Shown here: piece after piece, positions 43,687-45,473 of the stretch | Layout: the number at the start of each line of letters is the position of its first letter | How positions within the stretch are numbered: the stretch's first letter is position 1 | Source: CAYGLF01 sp964350945 | GTDB lineage: Bacteria; Chlamydiota; Chlamydiia; Chlamydiales; JAAZZY01 | NCBI GenBank assembly: GCA_964350945.1 | Contig: CAYGLF010000011.1 | Span: 1-45,473 of the forward strand | Length of the DNA: 45,473 bases | Direction of reading: 5' to 3' | Program-made: the position numbers and the translations under genes | Notes under the pieces: model-generated | What the model was told of the DNA's origin: nothing | Databases searched by the model: none | The model's input: the letters and a program-made list of their open reading frames with translations, nothing else

Positions 43687-44984
43687 TAAGAGGGAGGAGT
43701 AAAGGTGGCTGTTGGAAAACAGACAGTGCTTTTCAAACAGCTTTCAAAAGGCTTGGTTTGTATATCGCTCTCTGAAGAGAAATTCTCAAAATTAAAAACA
43801 GTATGGGCCCCAAGCTTCATAAAGTGTTTCCTTACTTGCTTGGTACTGGTAAAGTCATAGATCATTTGAAAGCGATAATCTCTTATGTAGATGTCTGCTG
43901 GGGTTTTGCAAACAATAACCTCTTGGTCTTTGAGTGAAAAAGCTTTTTCAAATTTTTGAGGAACCATAAATGTCAGGAATGTTTTAGGATAAATCTGTGG
44001 AATCATCCATATTGATTTATTGATATATTCAAAGCGTTTTTTATCAAATGGCATCACAAATAAAATAGAATCGGCTTTGTATTTATTGTGAATGATATTG
44101 AAACCTTCTTGTTTCCAACGTTTATGTTGCCACAGCCACTGTCCAGGATGTTTCTTAATATGAGCTTCGAAGTGCTGCATCATGGTATCCATGAGGCGAT
44201 AGACCTCTTTCTTTAGAGGAAGGTCTGTATTAGGCCAGATTGGATCTGAGAGGGTATATTCATAGCGGCCTCCTTCAAGGCGTGTGGTTGTCACAATAAT
44301 AATAGGAACATTTGCTTTATAGGCCATTAAAGCAGGCGCAGTTGATGTCCATGCACGGGCTCCAAAAAAAGGGTAGCTGTAGGAGGACCCTGTGTATGCT
44401 TGGTCGTTCACCATCGAAAAAATACGACCTTTTCGAAGGGATTTAATCCCATGAGAAATGGCTTGTTTCATATCAATGATTTCCCCTCCATGCATGGTCC
44501 TGATGGATTGTATATATTGATATAACTTAGAGTTTTTAATTTTTTTACCGATAGCAATACTAGGCTGCTTTTGGGTGTAAGCTAAAAAGCAGAGCTCCCA
44601 GTTGCTGATATGCCCTGTAACACAGATGGCCCCTTTTTTTTCTTTGGCCAACCGATCAAGAACTTGGGTGTTGTGGCCTTTAACGAAGCGATCCATTTTA
44701 TAAAAACTTCTTTTGAGCCTAAAATATTCAATACCATTAATAATAAGGTTCTGAAAAGACTCTTTAGAGATTTTCTTAATTTGTTGCTCACTTAGATTGA
44801 GAGATTTTGCTAAGGCTAGGTTATTGAGCGTTATTTTTCTGATGTCTTTAGGGGCTACATAGTAGGCTAGCGAGCCTACGCATTTCCCAATTTGATGAAG
44901 TGTGCGATAGGGCAAACAGTAAAAGGGGAACATCAGAGTGCGTATTAAATAGTAAAAAATAGTGTTTGTGGCTTTATGTTTCAT
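43614..44984 (-). CDS. htrB: Lipid A biosynthesis acyltransferase (LpxL/HtrB family)
   Basis: Adds a secondary acyl chain to the lipid A precursor at the inner membrane. The 456-residue protein has a hydrophobic N terminus and the family's catalytic HX4E motif in GHISNWE (H125, E130). It also has a NDQAYTGSSYSYPFFGARAWTS-type segment (about 193-214) and HPGQWLWQHKRWK (about 283-295). Gammaproteobacterial LpxL proteins end soon after that; here about 160 further residues follow, as I recall for chlamydial HtrB. The last 24 codons overlap the end of the opposite methyltransferase gene. ATG 44984 lies six bases after the stop of the glycosyltransferase gene, so the two form an operon. Confidence 0.93.
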   Translation of the reverse strand: MKHKATNTIFYYLIRTLMFPFYCLPYRTLHQIGKCVGSLAYYVAPKDIRKITLNNLALAKSLNLSEQQIKKISKESFQNLIINGIEYFRLKRSFYKMDRFVKGHNTQVLDRLAKEKKGAICVTGHISNWELCFLAYTQKQPSIAIGKKIKNSKLYQYIQSIRTMHGGEIIDMKQAISHGIKSLRKGRIFSMVNDQAYTGSSYSYPFFGARAWTSTAPALMAYKANVPIIIVTTTRLEGGRYEYTLSDPIWPNTDLPLKKEVYRLMDTMMQHFEAHIKKHPGQWLWQHKRWKQEGFNIIHNKYKADSILFVMPFDKKRFEYINKSIWMIPQIYPKTFLTFMVPQKFEKAFSLKDQEVIVCKTPADIYIRDYRFQMIYDFTSTKQVRKHFMKLGAHTVFNFENFSSESDIQTKPFESCLKSTVCFPTATFTPPSYQEVATTSLPKEPTTSTSGKGIMN

Positions 44985-44990
44985 GGATTA

Positions 44991-45473
44991 TTAACAGCTT
45001 TTCATCGTAAGAGACACGATTTTATCGAGTTGTGAATTAATATCCAAGTGCTGAATCGTTTTTCTAATTTCAGATTTTCTCTCAAAGGAGGTATTTAAAG
45101 AGAGGGCATATAAAAGGGTCTCTGTCAGCTCTTGAGGGTTTTGAAGCTGAGAGAGAACTCTGCCAGTAGATTTTAAAAGAACTTCTTGCCCCCCATTATA
45201 GGGGGAAGTGATTACAAAAAGTCCCATAGCAAGCGCCTCAATAGTGACATTTGCAAAAGGGTCATAGAGAGTGGGTAGCACAAGGCAATCGGCCGCTTGG
45301 TAGAATGTGAGCAGTTGAGTTTGGGGACCTACAAAGTGTACGCGATCTTCAAGGTGTAGTTGTTTGGCAAGAGATTGATATTTGGAAATTTTTTTATCCT
45401 TACCAACGACAGTTAGTTCAAAAGAACGGTCTTTGATTTTTGACATGGCTTTTAAAACTAGAGGGAGTCCCTT
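44991..45473 (-). CDS. Glycosyltransferase, GT4 (GT-B) family, N-terminal part missing
   Basis: The frame is open to the right edge, so the gene continues outside; the visible 160 codons are the C-terminal nucleotide-sugar-binding half. The first residues seen, KGLPLVLKAM, are the typical start of that half, so the Met at 45446 is internal and not the start. VHFVGPQ and FYQAADCLVLPTLYDPF...TIEALAMG include the donor-site glutamate region common in WaaG-like LPS core glycosyltransferases. The donor and acceptor cannot be told. Six bases separate it from htrB, so it likely acts in lipid A/LPS assembly. Confidence 0.9.
   Translation of the reverse strand, partial: KGLPLVLKAMSKIKDRSFELTVVGKDKKISKYQSLAKQLHLEDRVHFVGPQTQLLTFYQAADCLVLPTLYDPFANVTIEALAMGLFVITSPYNGGQEVLLKSTGRVLSQLQNPQELTETLLYALSLNTSFERKSEIRKTIQHLDINSQLDKIVSLTMKSC

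Overview
The window looks like chromosomal DNA from a member of the Chlamydiota. The order tRNA-Trp, secE, nusG, rplKAJL, rpoBC, tal, zinc-ribbon protein, unknown protein, V-type ATPase operon (E, DUF2764, A, B, D, I, K), valS and pknD is the chlamydial arrangement as I know it from Chlamydia trachomatis. Here it carries extra genes that Chlamydiaceae lack at this place (sodium:alanine symporter, PI4-kinase-like protein, haemagglutinin-like protein, aminopeptidase N and others). A chlamydia outside Chlamydiaceae (Parachlamydia/Simkania/Rhabdochlamydia-like) is therefore the likeliest source. The genus cannot be named from this sequence. Base composition is AT-rich, about 40% GC by eye.

Layout. 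1-11089 (+): the 3' part of tRNA-Trp, then preprotein translocase and elongation-factor genes, ribosomal stalk genes and the two large RNA polymerase subunits. It ends at a strong, probably bidirectional hairpin terminator shared with tal. 11210-13616 (-): transaldolase, a small zinc-ribbon protein and an unknown protein. 13774-23033 (+): a good sigma-70-type promoter followed by the complete seven-gene V/A-type ATPase cluster, then fumarase and a small ABM-domain protein. 23125-27084 (+): a membrane-anchored PI4-kinase-like protein, a one-helix membrane protein, a lipoprotein and a sodium:amino-acid symporter. 27086-31084 (-): valyl-tRNA synthetase and an unknown membrane-anchored protein. 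31364-32755 (+): a short secreted protein with a filamentous-haemagglutinin secretion domain and a small unknown. 32773-35550 (-): the multidomain Ser/Thr kinase PknD. 35894-42364: a four-helix membrane protein (+), aminopeptidase N and another membrane protein (-), pyruvate kinase (+), RsmE (-) and a 56-residue membrane peptide (+). 42448-45473: a sugar C-methyltransferase-type gene (+) facing a lipid A acyltransferase and a truncated LPS-type glycosyltransferase (-).

How the parts fit. The left third is gene-expression machinery. The ATPase, fumarase, symporter and pyruvate kinase are energy and nutrient functions. The ATPase K subunit keeps residues that match known Na+ ligands, so with a Na+-type symporter nearby the window hints at sodium-linked energetics. 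The right end belongs to outer-membrane glycolipid synthesis. The most unusual items are the PI4-kinase-like protein, the stand-alone haemagglutinin secretion domain, the middle domain of PknD, the long hairpin between rplL and rpoB, and the run of convergent gene pairs whose 3' ends overlap or abut. I saw no insertion sequence, CRISPR array, rRNA gene or prophage.
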